Origin: Pelotalea chapellei
Lineage (GTDB): Bacteria > Desulfobacterota > Desulfuromonadia > Geobacterales > Pseudopelobacteraceae
Reading direction: 5' to 3'
DNA length: 64,000 bases
Assembly: GCF_018531195.1 (NCBI RefSeq)
Contig: NZ_JAHDYS010000018.1
Coordinates: 1 to 64,000, forward strand
Shown: in pieces, positions 18,028 through 26,118 of the stretch
How positions within the stretch are numbered: the stretch's first letter is position 1
How the letters are laid out: the number at the start of each line of letters is the position of its first letter
Program-made: the position numbers and the translations under genes
Notes under the pieces: generated by a model
Seen by the model: the letters and a program-made list of their open reading frames with translations, nothing else
What the model was told of the DNA's origin: nothing
Database searches by the model: none

Positions 18028-20124
18028 ATGAAAACCGAAAACACTGTCTACAGGCTTTCACGCCGGGCGATAGCGCTGGGATTAGCTCTCAATTTACTGA
18101 CTTCCCCGGCAATGGCAGCCCTGGTATCTCTCAAGAGCGTGACCGTTCCCAAACCGGCTAATCTTGCCAAGTATGTGGTTGACGAGGGAGCGGCCATTCG
18201 TCTAGGCAAGGCACTCTTCTGGGACATGCAGCTGGGAAGCGACGGACTGACCGCCTGCGCAACCTGCCACTTCCATGCAGGCACCGACAACCGCGCCAAG
18301 AATACCCTTGGCCCTGATAGCAGCGGACTCTTTGCCAATGGCAAGGGAGTCAACAAAACCGCCTCATCCAGCGACTTCCCCTTCGTTAGTTTTACCGACC
18401 CCGAGGATCGCACAACCGCACGTACCGTTGTCAGTACCGATGGGATCGGGTCCCAAGGTGTCAATCGCACTCTTTTTAAGGGAGTGCGAAGCGGAAACCC
18501 GGTGGAAGACGGCCGTCACAGCCGCAGCCCTGTTTTCAGCAGCCAGGGACGCAATGTACGTCAGGTGACCGGGCGCAACTCCCCCAGTGTGATCAACTCC
18601 GTCTATAATTTCGCCAATTTCTACGATGGCCGGGCCAACCACTTTTTCAACGGCGTCAACCCCTTTGGATACCAGGACATCAATGCCCGCATCGTCAGAA
18701 ACGTTAATGGTTCACTCATTGAACATGACCTGAGTCTGTTGGAAAACAGGCTGGATAATGCAAGCCTTGCCTCCCAGGCGGTCGGCCCTCCCTTGAGCGA
18801 CTCGGAGATGTCCTGGCAGGGACGCAGTTTCCCTGACATCGCCAGAAAGATGCTCTCCCTGAGACCACTGGCCAAACAGCAGGTAAGCTCCAGCGACAGT
18901 GTGCTCGGCGGAGTGGTCCATCTCTCCGGCCGCGGCTTGTCATCCAGCTATTCCGATATGATCAAGGCCGCGTTCAAGGCAGAATATTGGGACAACACCA
19001 GCCAGTCGGTAACCTTCAGCAGTGCCGGCAAGGTGCTCGGCAAAGCGACACCGGACAGCTCAGGCAAAGCTCCTGTCAATCCCGGCAAAATGAACTTTAA
19101 AAAGACCAGCCTGACTGTCGCCCCTTCGGCAAGCGGCGGTTACTCGCAGATGGAGGCAAACTTTGCCTTCTTTTTCGGAATGGCAATCATGCTGTACGAA
19201 GCCACCTTGGTTTCGGACGACACCCCCTTTGACCGGTTTGTCAGCGGTGATCCCGCTGCCCTTACAGCGCGGCAGCAGCAGGGTTTGAATCTTTTTCAAT
19301 CAGCTGCCACTGCCTGTACCGCCTGTCACATCGGCGCCGAGTTCACTGCTGTTTCGATCAGCAACACCAAAAACATCCTTGAACCGAGTGTTATCGAGGT
19401 GATGCCCATGGGAGATGGCAACCTGGCCAACTACGATATCGGTTTCTACAATATCGGCGTAACCCCGACAGCAGCGGACCTTGGAAGGGGAGGGAATGAT
19501 CCCTTTGGATTGCCCCTGTCTTTCACCCGCCAATTCCTCAACAGATCAAGCATGCCTTTTGCAGCAGATTTCCTGGCTCAGCCCGGCTGCATCACCACTC
19601 CACTCTCCGATCCTCCCCGTATCTGCCCTCCTGTTGCGGTCCCGCCGGTGGTAACGCGGGCGGCTGTAAACGGAGCCTTCAAAACCCCCGGCTTGCGCAA
19701 CATCGAGCTCACCGGTCCCTATTTTCATAACGGCAGCATGGTTACTCTGCGACAGGTGGTCGACTTTTACATCCGCGGCGGAAATTTCCATGACGAGAAT
19801 CTGGCCGATCTTGACCCCTTTGTGGACGGCATACCCGCACTGAAAAACAAGGAGGAGGAGCAGATCGCGCTGATCGATTTCCTGCTGGCCCTGACTGATG
19901 AACGGGTTCGCTGGGAGCGCGCCCCCTTCGACCACCCCCAGCTGCTGGTTCCCAATGGGCACCAGCAGAAGATCAGCGGCGACCCGCGACGCACCAGAAT
20001 TCTGAGCGACAACCTGGCAGAAGTACCGGCCGTCGGTCGCAACGGCCGCAGCCAGGCACAGGGCCCGCTCAAGCCGTTTTTGGACACGAGCATCAACGGA
20101 GATCCAAATTTCCATTTCAACTAA
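18028..20124 (+). CDS. Large di-heme cytochrome c peroxidase / MauG-family protein
   Basis: 698 aa with a Sec signal peptide (about 1-30). Two c-type heme sites: CATCH (77-81) within LGKALFWDMQLGSDGLTA, the hallmark of the family, and CTACH (430-434). The C-terminal AFKTPGLRNIELTGPYFHNG..TLRQVVDFY is also typical. Relatives are bacterial cytochrome c peroxidases (about 330 aa) and MauG, which oxidises tryptophans in a partner protein; this one is about twice that size, with long insertions between and after the hemes. It works in the periplasm or at the cell surface. It starts 15 bases after the preceding gene, in the same transcript as the multicopper proteins, so it may pass electrons to them or modify one of them. 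Confidence 0.88.
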   Translation: MKTENTVYRLSRRAIALGLALNLLTSPAMAALVSLKSVTVPKPANLAKYVVDEGAAIRLGKALFWDMQLGSDGLTACATCHFHAGTDNRAKNTLGPDSSGLFANGKGVNKTASSSDFPFVSFTDPEDRTTARTVVSTDGIGSQGVNRTLFKGVRSGNPVEDGRHSRSPVFSSQGRNVRQVTGRNSPSVINSVYNFANFYDGRANHFFNGVNPFGYQDINARIVRNVNGSLIEHDLSLLENRLDNASLASQAVGPPLSDSEMSWQGRSFPDIARKMLSLRPLAKQQVSSSDSVLGGVVHLSGRGLSSSYSDMIKAAFKAEYWDNTSQSVTFSSAGKVLGKATPDSSGKAPVNPGKMNFKKTSLTVAPSASGGYSQMEANFAFFFGMAIMLYEATLVSDDTPFDRFVSGDPAALTARQQQGLNLFQSAATACTACHIGAEFTAVSISNTKNILEPSVIEVMPMGDGNLANYDIGFYNIGVTPTAADLGRGGNDPFGLPLSFTRQFLNRSSMPFAADFLAQPGCITTPLSDPPRICPPVAVPPVVTRAAVNGAFKTPGLRNIELTGPYFHNGSMVTLRQVVDFYIRGGNFHDENLADLDPFVDGIPALKNKEEEQIALIDFLLALTDERVRWERAPFDHPQLLVPNGHQQKISGDPRRTRILSDNLAEVPAVGRNGRSQAQGPLKPFLDTSINGDPNFHFN

Positions 20125-20161
20125 TACATCCCGGTACGATACCAAGGAAGGAGTCACGACA

Positions 20162-21295
20162 ATGAAACGATTCAGAATGAGCATGATGGCAGCACTGATG
20201 GCAACTGCTCTGGCTGTTGCAGGATGCGGCGGAAGCGGCGGAGGCGGAGGCGGAGAGGCCACCGGACCGACCGATCCGAGCAAAGTTGTATTTGAAACGA
20301 GTGCAAAGACTCTCGATCCGCTGACCGGCGGCGCCATGAGCGCGGCAGTTGCCATCAACGCAGGTGGCAGTATCGTCGGCATTTCCGGCAATGCCACACA
20401 GCAGGTGCGCGGCGTGAAATGGAGTGTCAATGGGGCTGACGGCAGTGTGGGTGCGGCAACAACGTTGGAACCTTTGGCCGGATTCAACTATAGTGCCGCT
20501 TACGGCATCAACGACAGCGGTTTTACGGTCGGGGAATCAGAAGATGCGGGCAACACGGTTGTTGCAGCGTCCTGGGCTCCCGGGTCAGCAACAGCAAGCA
20601 AACTGCCGGTGCTTTCTGCTGGAAAAAACAGTGCAGCCTACAGCATCAGCGCCTCGGGAAAGATCGTCGGGGAGTCGGTAAACAACTCTGACCTGGTTGT
20701 ACCGGTATACTGGTCCAGTTCCTCGGCAGTTCCTGTTGCTCTGCCTGTCTTGTCACCCGGTGGTTCGGGAAGCGCCTACTGCGTCGTCGACAACGCTAAC
20801 GGCAGCAGTACAATCGTGGGCGAATCCAATGACCATGCCGTACGCTGGAGAATTACCGCGGCTGGAGCAGTCGGCAGTGCAGAGGATCTTGGCACCCTTT
20901 CGGGGCATACGCGCAGCATAGCACTTGGAGTAAACACAGGCGGTGTGATCGTGGGAGAATCCGAAGATTCTACGGGCGTCACCAGTGCTGTCATTTTCAA
21001 AGACAAGACCTTGCTTGGAGTTGTTATTCCCGGGTTCGATGTAATCGACCTCGGCGTCAACGGGGCCAAAAGCAGTGCAAACGCCATCAATGACAGCAGC
21101 ATGATCGCCGGTTGGACCAACGATCCCAGCGGCAGTTCCTTGACCGCCCTCTGGCTTGCCCTTGCCACTCCGGTGAACACTGTGAACACTTCCCTGAGCG
21201 GGAGCGGTGGTTTTGGCCAAGCCTTGGGGATCAACGCCAAGGGGTATATCGTCGGCGTCAAATCGGATGTGGGGTTTGTAGCCATTCCCAGGTAG
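20162..21295 (+). CDS. HAF-repeat lipoprotein
   Basis: 377 aa. A lipoprotein signal with lipobox LAVAGC (Cys at about 22), then a Gly-rich tether (GGSGGGGGG), predicts membrane anchoring. The mature protein is built from about six repeats of the form A-x-x-I-N-x-x-G-x-I-V-G-x-S, e.g. AYGINDSGFTVGESED, AYSISASGKIVGESV, ALGVNTGGVIVGESED, ANAINDSSMIAGWT and ALGINAKGYIVGVK, i.e. HAF-type repeats expected to fold as a beta-propeller. No catalytic motif is apparent. It is the last gene of the unit and is followed by a terminator. A likely role is a surface scaffold or binding protein for the oxidases. Confidence 0.8.
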   Translation: MKRFRMSMMAALMATALAVAGCGGSGGGGGGEATGPTDPSKVVFETSAKTLDPLTGGAMSAAVAINAGGSIVGISGNATQQVRGVKWSVNGADGSVGAATTLEPLAGFNYSAAYGINDSGFTVGESEDAGNTVVAASWAPGSATASKLPVLSAGKNSAAYSISASGKIVGESVNNSDLVVPVYWSSSSAVPVALPVLSPGGSGSAYCVVDNANGSSTIVGESNDHAVRWRITAAGAVGSAEDLGTLSGHTRSIALGVNTGGVIVGESEDSTGVTSAVIFKDKTLLGVVIPGFDVIDLGVNGAKSSANAINDSSMIAGWTNDPSGSSLTALWLALATPVNTVNTSLSGSGGFGQALGINAKGYIVGVKSDVGFVAIPR

Positions 21296-21308
21296 CATCA
21301 TTTTTTGC

Positions 21309-21350
21309 TGAAAAAAAAGCCGGTCGTGATTACTCACGCCGGCTTTTTCG
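21309..21350 (+). terminator. Rho-independent terminator of the oxidase unit
   Basis: AAAAAGCCGG(t)CGTGA, loop ttac, TCACGCCGGCTTTTT: a long stem with one bulge followed by a T run, 13 bases after the lipoprotein stop. Confidence 0.9.
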
Positions 21351-21521
21351 TTTCACGCTGCAGGATAACCAGTGCATCGGCGGACCGGATTAGTTGGTCA
21401 CCAACCAGAACCAGGTTTGCGTCAAGCGCACTGATGCTCAACTTTCAGGTTCAGGTGCCTTCGGCAATCCTCAAGATCTCCACAACCGGAACCCACTACT
21501 CTAATTACCGATGATCAGGAG

Positions 21522-23129
21522 CTAGCTGCTGAGCCTGAACTGCCCCACCAGAGTTTGCAGGTCATGGGCCAAAAGATTGAGCTGATCAGCCGCAGAGGCG
21601 GAATCCCTGGTCCCTTGAGCCGTTTCCTGAACAACTTCTGTAATATGATGCATATTTCCGCTGATTTCATGGGTGGTAGAGGTCTGCTGTTCAGCAGCGG
21701 TGGCAATCTGATTGAGCTGTCTGGTAACCGTATCGACCTGATTCAAAATCTCACCCAGCACCGCCCCAGATCTGCGGGCTTCCGCAAGCCCGATGGAGAC
21801 ATCATCCACTCCCTGCTTCATGGAACATACGGCGCTGGCTGTTTCGCTCTGTACTGCCGAAATCATCTCATCGATCATGCGTGTTGCCTTGGTGGTGCGC
21901 TCGGCCAATGCCCTGACTTCGTCAGCAACCACGGCAAATCCGCGGCCCTGCTCACCGGCCCGGGCCGCCTCAATGGCAGCATTCAGCGCCAGCAGGTTGG
22001 TCTGGTCCGCGATGTCCTCAATGGTTCCAACTATCTCCCCGATTTCATCGGAACGTTTCCCCAGGCGCTCCACTGTAATAGCTGCGGTAGTCACCCGTTC
22101 GGTAATAGTTTCCATGTTGGTAATGGTATTCTCCACAACTCGTGAGCCCTCTGTGGCGGAATCCATAGAATTTTGAGCTTCCCGTGCGGCTAATGTACAG
22201 TTATGAGCAATATCGGAAGAGGTTGCCGCCATCTCTTCAGTAGCCGTTGCAACGCCGACCGTTCGCGAAGCTACCTGCCGGGTTCCAAGATCGATCTGAC
22301 GGGAAGTAGACTGCACCTGCAAGGCTGCTGAAGCAAGCTGGCCGGTTATCTGGGCGACATTCGAAACGATGTGGTGCAGCTTGTCCATGAAAAGGTTGAA
22401 TGAGATTGTCATTTCACCGATTTCATCCTGTTTACGGTAATCGAGGCGTCGCGTCAGATCGCCTTCACCTTCCGAAATATCCTTCAACAGATCATGCATC
22501 CTGTTAAAGGGTATGAACAGCCGGTGTATAGCCATCCGGCTGACAAGACCGGCAATCAGCAAAATGGCGGCAATGATGGCAATGACTATATAGACCAGCT
22601 GATAATAAGCCGCAAAGAATTCCGCCTGTTTGATACCGACGTAGAGCACCCCGACAACCTCTCCCTGAGCATTGCGGATGGGGTCATAGGCGGTAAAGTA
22701 AGGGGTGCCGAGAATATCGGCCACACCACGGTACGGCTTTCCATCTTTGAAGATGGCAGTATGGGCTGGTCCGGTCAAACGTGTTCCCACTGCCCGGCTT
22801 CCGTCCGCTTTGAGCACCGTGGTCGAGATGCGCTCGTCACCCATGAAGATGGTTGCGGATCCACCACATGTCTTTTGAATCTTGTCCGGCAGTTCAAAGT
22901 TGCCATTGAAAACATAGTCGCCTGCCACAAGCTTATTATCGACAACCTTCAAGTCGCTCCCTTTTTGCCTCAGCAATTCCCAGAAGGTTTTGATTCGAAT
23001 TTCCTGTGACACTTCCGCCTGCCGACGAAGCTCCTTCTTAAAAATGAAAAGGCTGGTCGCAATGGTAGCAACCAACGCTGATGCAACTATTACCGTGTTG
23101 AGTGCAATAAATTTGGTTCTGATTTTCAT
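21522..23129 (-). CDS. Methyl-accepting chemotaxis protein with Cache sensor
   Basis: 535 aa. Transmembrane helices at about 8-28 and 180-200 flank a periplasmic Cache domain ([34 protein letters not shown]). A HAMP domain and the MCP signalling hairpin follow; its tip [20 protein letters not shown] is intact, so it should couple to CheA/CheW. No heme motif is seen in the sensor. The sensor resembles that of the kinase at 31971-33974. It lies downstream of the formate dehydrogenase and mobA genes on the same strand, which suggests taxis linked to formate metabolism, but the ligand is unknown. No CheR pentapeptide is visible at the C-terminus (ends FRLSS). Confidence 0.92.
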   Translation of the reverse strand: MKIRTKFIALNTVIVASALVATIATSLFIFKKELRRQAEVSQEIRIKTFWELLRQKGSDLKVVDNKLVAGDYVFNGNFELPDKIQKTCGGSATIFMGDERISTTVLKADGSRAVGTRLTGPAHTAIFKDGKPYRGVADILGTPYFTAYDPIRNAQGEVVGVLYVGIKQAEFFAAYYQLVYIVIAIIAAILLIAGLVSRMAIHRLFIPFNRMHDLLKDISEGEGDLTRRLDYRKQDEIGEMTISFNLFMDKLHHIVSNVAQITGQLASAALQVQSTSRQIDLGTRQVASRTVGVATATEEMAATSSDIAHNCTLAAREAQNSMDSATEGSRVVENTITNMETITERVTTAAITVERLGKRSDEIGEIVGTIEDIADQTNLLALNAAIEAARAGEQGRGFAVVADEVRALAERTTKATRMIDEMISAVQSETASAVCSMKQGVDDVSIGLAEARRSGAVLGEILNQVDTVTRQLNQIATAAEQQTSTTHEISGNMHHITEVVQETAQGTRDSASAADQLNLLAHDLQTLVGQFRLSS

Positions 23130-23246
23130 ATCTGATACTCCGGAAAAAATATAAATAGCTCCAGGGTGCGGACATTACCGACTGGAGAGAAGGTCGTACC
23201 GACAAGCTTAAGGGGCTGGTTGTAGGAAATCGCTGCTATGGGAGAA

Positions 23247-23915
23247 TCAACCTTCTGAAGAGCGTTGTTGCCGGTCCGGCAAGGCAAGAGGAGACTGTAA
23301 GGTGTGAGGCTCGTTTCGTCGCATGTCGAAGTATTCTTCAGGCGTATTGATATTGCGGAAGGAGTTGAAATCAGGATCGATTGCGGCAACTACTGAACGA
23401 GAAAAGGTATTAACCCGCACCTCGGGAAAAAAGGAGATAATCCTCCTTCTGCCCGACTGCAAAGCATTTTCCATCGGCCCCAGACATTCCTTGGCATACA
23501 TGGCATGCAGCGGCTCGACCCCCATTTCACCCTGGGGAATGACTACATCATTGTGGCCGCGCAAGGCTGCCAGTCGCCGGATGAGCGTGTTGTTCAGGTA
23601 GGGCATATCGCAGGCCACGGCAAAGATGTGCGGGGTCGCGGCATGATGCAGCCCGCTGTGCAGACCGGCCAGTGCCCCCATACCGGGGTGGAGGTCGGCA
23701 ACCATGCGGCAGCCGAGAAAGGCGTACTGATCGGGCTGGTTTGTTACCAGCAGCACTTCATCAAACAGCTCGGACAGTTGCCGGTGAATGGCCTCTATAA
23801 ACCGGCCACCCTTGTAGGGAAGCAGCGCCTTGTTGCTCCCCATGCGGCTGGAAAGGCCACCGGCCAGGATAACGCCGGTCACGCCGGGTATGGTTGGGGT
23901 GTTGTTGGTGCGCAT
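23247..23915 (-). CDS. mobA: Molybdenum cofactor guanylyltransferase MobA
   Basis: 222 aa cytoplasmic nucleotidyltransferase that adds GMP to molybdopterin to make the guanine dinucleotide form of the cofactor. Signature GVILAGGLSSRMGSNKALLP (GTP-binding loop with RMG..K), MGALAGLHSGL, and VACDMPYLN (metal-binding Asp in CDMP). ATG 23915 is chosen over the TTG at 23945 because GAGGT lies 8 bases upstream of it. It is the fourth gene on the minus strand behind fdnG-fdnH-nrfD, 134 bases after nrfD. Formate dehydrogenase needs exactly this cofactor, so the grouping is functional. The last ~20 residues are of low complexity. Confidence 0.92.
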   Translation of the reverse strand: MRTNNTPTIPGVTGVILAGGLSSRMGSNKALLPYKGGRFIEAIHRQLSELFDEVLLVTNQPDQYAFLGCRMVADLHPGMGALAGLHSGLHHAATPHIFAVACDMPYLNNTLIRRLAALRGHNDVVIPQGEMGVEPLHAMYAKECLGPMENALQSGRRRIISFFPEVRVNTFSRSVVAAIDPDFNSFRNINTPEEYFDMRRNEPHTLQSPLALPDRQQRSSEG

Positions 23916-23973
23916 GCTGGTGTACCTCAAAATCAAAGGGGGCAAATATGCCCGCTATTCACCCTCCCCCAAC

Positions 23974-24030
23974 CCCCTCCCATAAAGGGAGGGGACCTTT
24001 AAAGTCCCCTCTCCCCTCAGTGGGAGAGGG
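23974..24030. terminator. Double hairpin between nrfD and mobA
   Basis: Two perfect stems in tandem: CCCCTCCC-ataaa-GGGAGGGG (23974-23994) and CCCTCTCCC-ctcagt-GGGAGAGGG (24007-24030), followed by a further gtcagggagagggg block that could pair alternatively. There is no T run on the minus strand, so it may be a partial attenuator, an mRNA-stabilising structure or a dispersed repeat rather than a full terminator. Confidence 0.5.
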
Positions 24031-24049
24031 TCAGGGAGAGGGGTGGTTG

Positions 24050-25261
24050 TTACGCCTCAACACCTTTACCCTGGTCATGTTCATGCGCCTCAGTGGCATG
24101 AAAATGATCAGGCATGGAATAATCCACGGTCTCCGGATGATGTTCGAAGATGGGGAAGTACTTGGCCAAAAGCACGAAGAACAGGATGTGCCCGGCAATG
24201 ATGCCGATGGTGACCAGTGACTCGGTGACGGAAGGATAGTAAATCACCTGGTCGGGCTGAATCATGCCGAACATGGATACGTTGAAGCGATTCAGAATCA
24301 CCCCGAAGATGACCATGCCGGCGCCGCGCAGCTGCATGCGGCTGTCCTCGCGGTTGGACTGTTTCATGAACATCAGCATCGGGATGATGACCCCGATCAG
24401 TACCTCTGCCGCAAACAGGGCCAGCAGGCCGGGGCGGTCAAAGAGAGAACCATGGGTCAGGAAGGCCACGGCTCCGACCTTGACAGCCAGATACACAGCC
24501 AGCACCCAGGGCAGGATCTTGGCCAGAATCTCCAGCAGCTCCGATTCATCGGGCTGCCCCAGATAACGGTGCACCATGGTGGCTTCCAGAATGATGATCG
24601 AGATGCCGGTGAAGATGGCCGACATCCAGAACTGCAGCGGCAGCAGAGGGTTGTACCAGAGGTTGTGCAGCTTATCCACGGCGATCAGGAAGAAGGTCCC
24701 CAGGGATGACTGGTGCAGGGTCGAGATAGAAGCTGCAGCGATTACCAGCGGCATCTCCAGCCAGCGCAGCACGCGCAGCGGCATGTGATAGCCGAACTTC
24801 TCGCACACTGGCGAGAGGAACTCCAGGAACAGTACCGTGGTGTAGGCCATGACGCACATGGAAACCTCGAACATGGGGGAATGCACATTCCAGTACACCA
24901 TGGTGTGCCACCCGCGCTGGGGCTGCCCAAGGTCAAGCAGCAGGCCGATACAGACCAGCGAGTACCCCAGAAATCCGGTCACAATTGCCGGACGCACCAG
25001 AGGCTCCAGCTTCTTTATATGAAAACAGTGCACAATGGCGCCCAGGGTAAAGGCCCCGGCTGCCAGGGGAACTGCGGTGACAACGTCAAAGGAGATCCAC
25101 AGCCCCCAGGGGTAGGTGTCATTCAGGTTTGTGGTGACACCGAGGCCAAAGATGAAGCGCACCATGGAAGCCAGGGCACCGATTACCACCAGGGCAATCA
25201 TGAACTGAAGGAAGCGATGATACCCTTTGATCTCATTGATTATAATTTTGGCAGCGGTCAT
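24050..25261 (-). CDS. nrfD: NrfD/HybB-type membrane subunit of formate dehydrogenase
   Basis: 403 aa integral membrane protein with about nine or ten hydrophobic helices. It matches the NrfD/HybB/PsrC family (GYHRFLQFMIALVVIGALAS, TYPWGLWISFDVVTAVPLAA, DLGQPQRGWHTMVYWN). Such subunits carry no heme and exchange electrons between a ferredoxin-like partner and menaquinone. The start overlaps the fdnH stop by 4 bases (ATGA). It takes the place of the cytochrome b subunit (FdnI) of the E. coli enzyme. The C-terminus is His/Asp-rich (FHATEAHEHDQG), possibly a loose metal-binding tail. Confidence 0.9.
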   Translation of the reverse strand: MTAAKIIINEIKGYHRFLQFMIALVVIGALASMVRFIFGLGVTTNLNDTYPWGLWISFDVVTAVPLAAGAFTLGAIVHCFHIKKLEPLVRPAIVTGFLGYSLVCIGLLLDLGQPQRGWHTMVYWNVHSPMFEVSMCVMAYTTVLFLEFLSPVCEKFGYHMPLRVLRWLEMPLVIAAASISTLHQSSLGTFFLIAVDKLHNLWYNPLLPLQFWMSAIFTGISIIILEATMVHRYLGQPDESELLEILAKILPWVLAVYLAVKVGAVAFLTHGSLFDRPGLLALFAAEVLIGVIIPMLMFMKQSNREDSRMQLRGAGMVIFGVILNRFNVSMFGMIQPDQVIYYPSVTESLVTIGIIAGHILFFVLLAKYFPIFEHHPETVDYSMPDHFHATEAHEHDQGKGVEA

Positions 25262-26118
25262 TGGTTGTCCCCCTTCATCTCATCCTTCTTCTCTGGCTGC
25301 ACCTTGCTGTTCTTGAAACCTTCTTCCTGCCTGATGCGCTCCTTGCGGTGGTTGAACCAGGAAAGCAGCGACAGACCTCCACCCATGGTCAGGAAGATGC
25401 CCGGAACCAGGCGCAGCGCCTGCCAGGTATAGGAAGGTAGCGGACGGGTGGTGACTTTCTTGAAGCCCAGTTCGTCCAGCGGCTGATGAGTCAGATAGAG
25501 AATACTGGTGCCCCCCGCTTCTTCCTTGCCGTAAATGGCCTGGAAATAGCGCTGGGGCCTGTTCTTGAGGCGGCGTTCAGCCTCTTTGATCATCTCCTCA
25601 CGGCTTCCGTAGGTGATGGCGGTCGGGCAGGCTGTGGCGCAGGCAGGTTCCAGCCCTTCCTTGATCCGGCTGTAGCAGCCGGTGCATTTTTTGACCAGAG
25701 GAAAGGCTTTGCTCCATTCGTATTTTGGAATCCCAAAGGGGCAGGCGATCATGCAAAAACGGCAGCCGATACAACGGGAGGCGTTGTAGATGACCGGCCC
25801 TTCAGGGCTCTTCACGAAAGCACCTACCGGACAGACCGAAGCGCAGGCCGGCTCGTTGCAGTGCATGCACATCTCTTTGTAGAAAGCGAATTCGTTCTGG
25901 CCGTTCTTCTCATAATCGCGGAACTTGATGCGCGTGAAGGTGTGCTCCGTCATGGCAGGGGGGTTCTGGTAGCCCTCACCGCTGAAGAAAACCGTTTTCT
26001 CAGCTTTGAGCTGGTTCCACTGCTTGCAGGCAACCTGGCAGCCGCGGCAGCCGGTACACTTGGTGGTGTCGATCAGAAACGTTTTATGTTTGGTTACATC
26101 CATATCTGCTGAGCTCAT
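25258..26118 (-). CDS. fdnH: Formate dehydrogenase iron-sulfur subunit FdnH
   Basis: 286 aa ferredoxin-type subunit that takes electrons from FdnG to the membrane subunit. Four cysteine groups for four [4Fe-4S] clusters are visible: CTGCRGCQVACKQWN, CMHCNEPACASVCP, CIGCRFCMIACPFG, and CTGCYSRIKEG..ACATACP. A single hydrophobic segment near the C-terminus (LRLVPGIFLTMGGGLSLLSW) would anchor it in the membrane as in E. coli FdnH, followed by a Lys/Glu-rich tail. There is no signal peptide, so it is probably exported with the Tat leader of FdnG. ATGA overlaps at both ends couple it to fdnG and nrfD. Confidence 0.94.
   Translation of the reverse strand: MSSADMDVTKHKTFLIDTTKCTGCRGCQVACKQWNQLKAEKTVFFSGEGYQNPPAMTEHTFTRIKFRDYEKNGQNEFAFYKEMCMHCNEPACASVCPVGAFVKSPEGPVIYNASRCIGCRFCMIACPFGIPKYEWSKAFPLVKKCTGCYSRIKEGLEPACATACPTAITYGSREEMIKEAERRLKNRPQRYFQAIYGKEEAGGTSILYLTHQPLDELGFKKVTTRPLPSYTWQALRLVPGIFLTMGGGLSLLSWFNHRKERIRQEEGFKNSKVQPEKKDEMKGDNQ

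Noticed and set aside
19546-20487. 313-aa open frame on the minus strand
   Set aside because: Crosses the end of the di-heme gene and the start of the lipoprotein gene in antisense; no family features.
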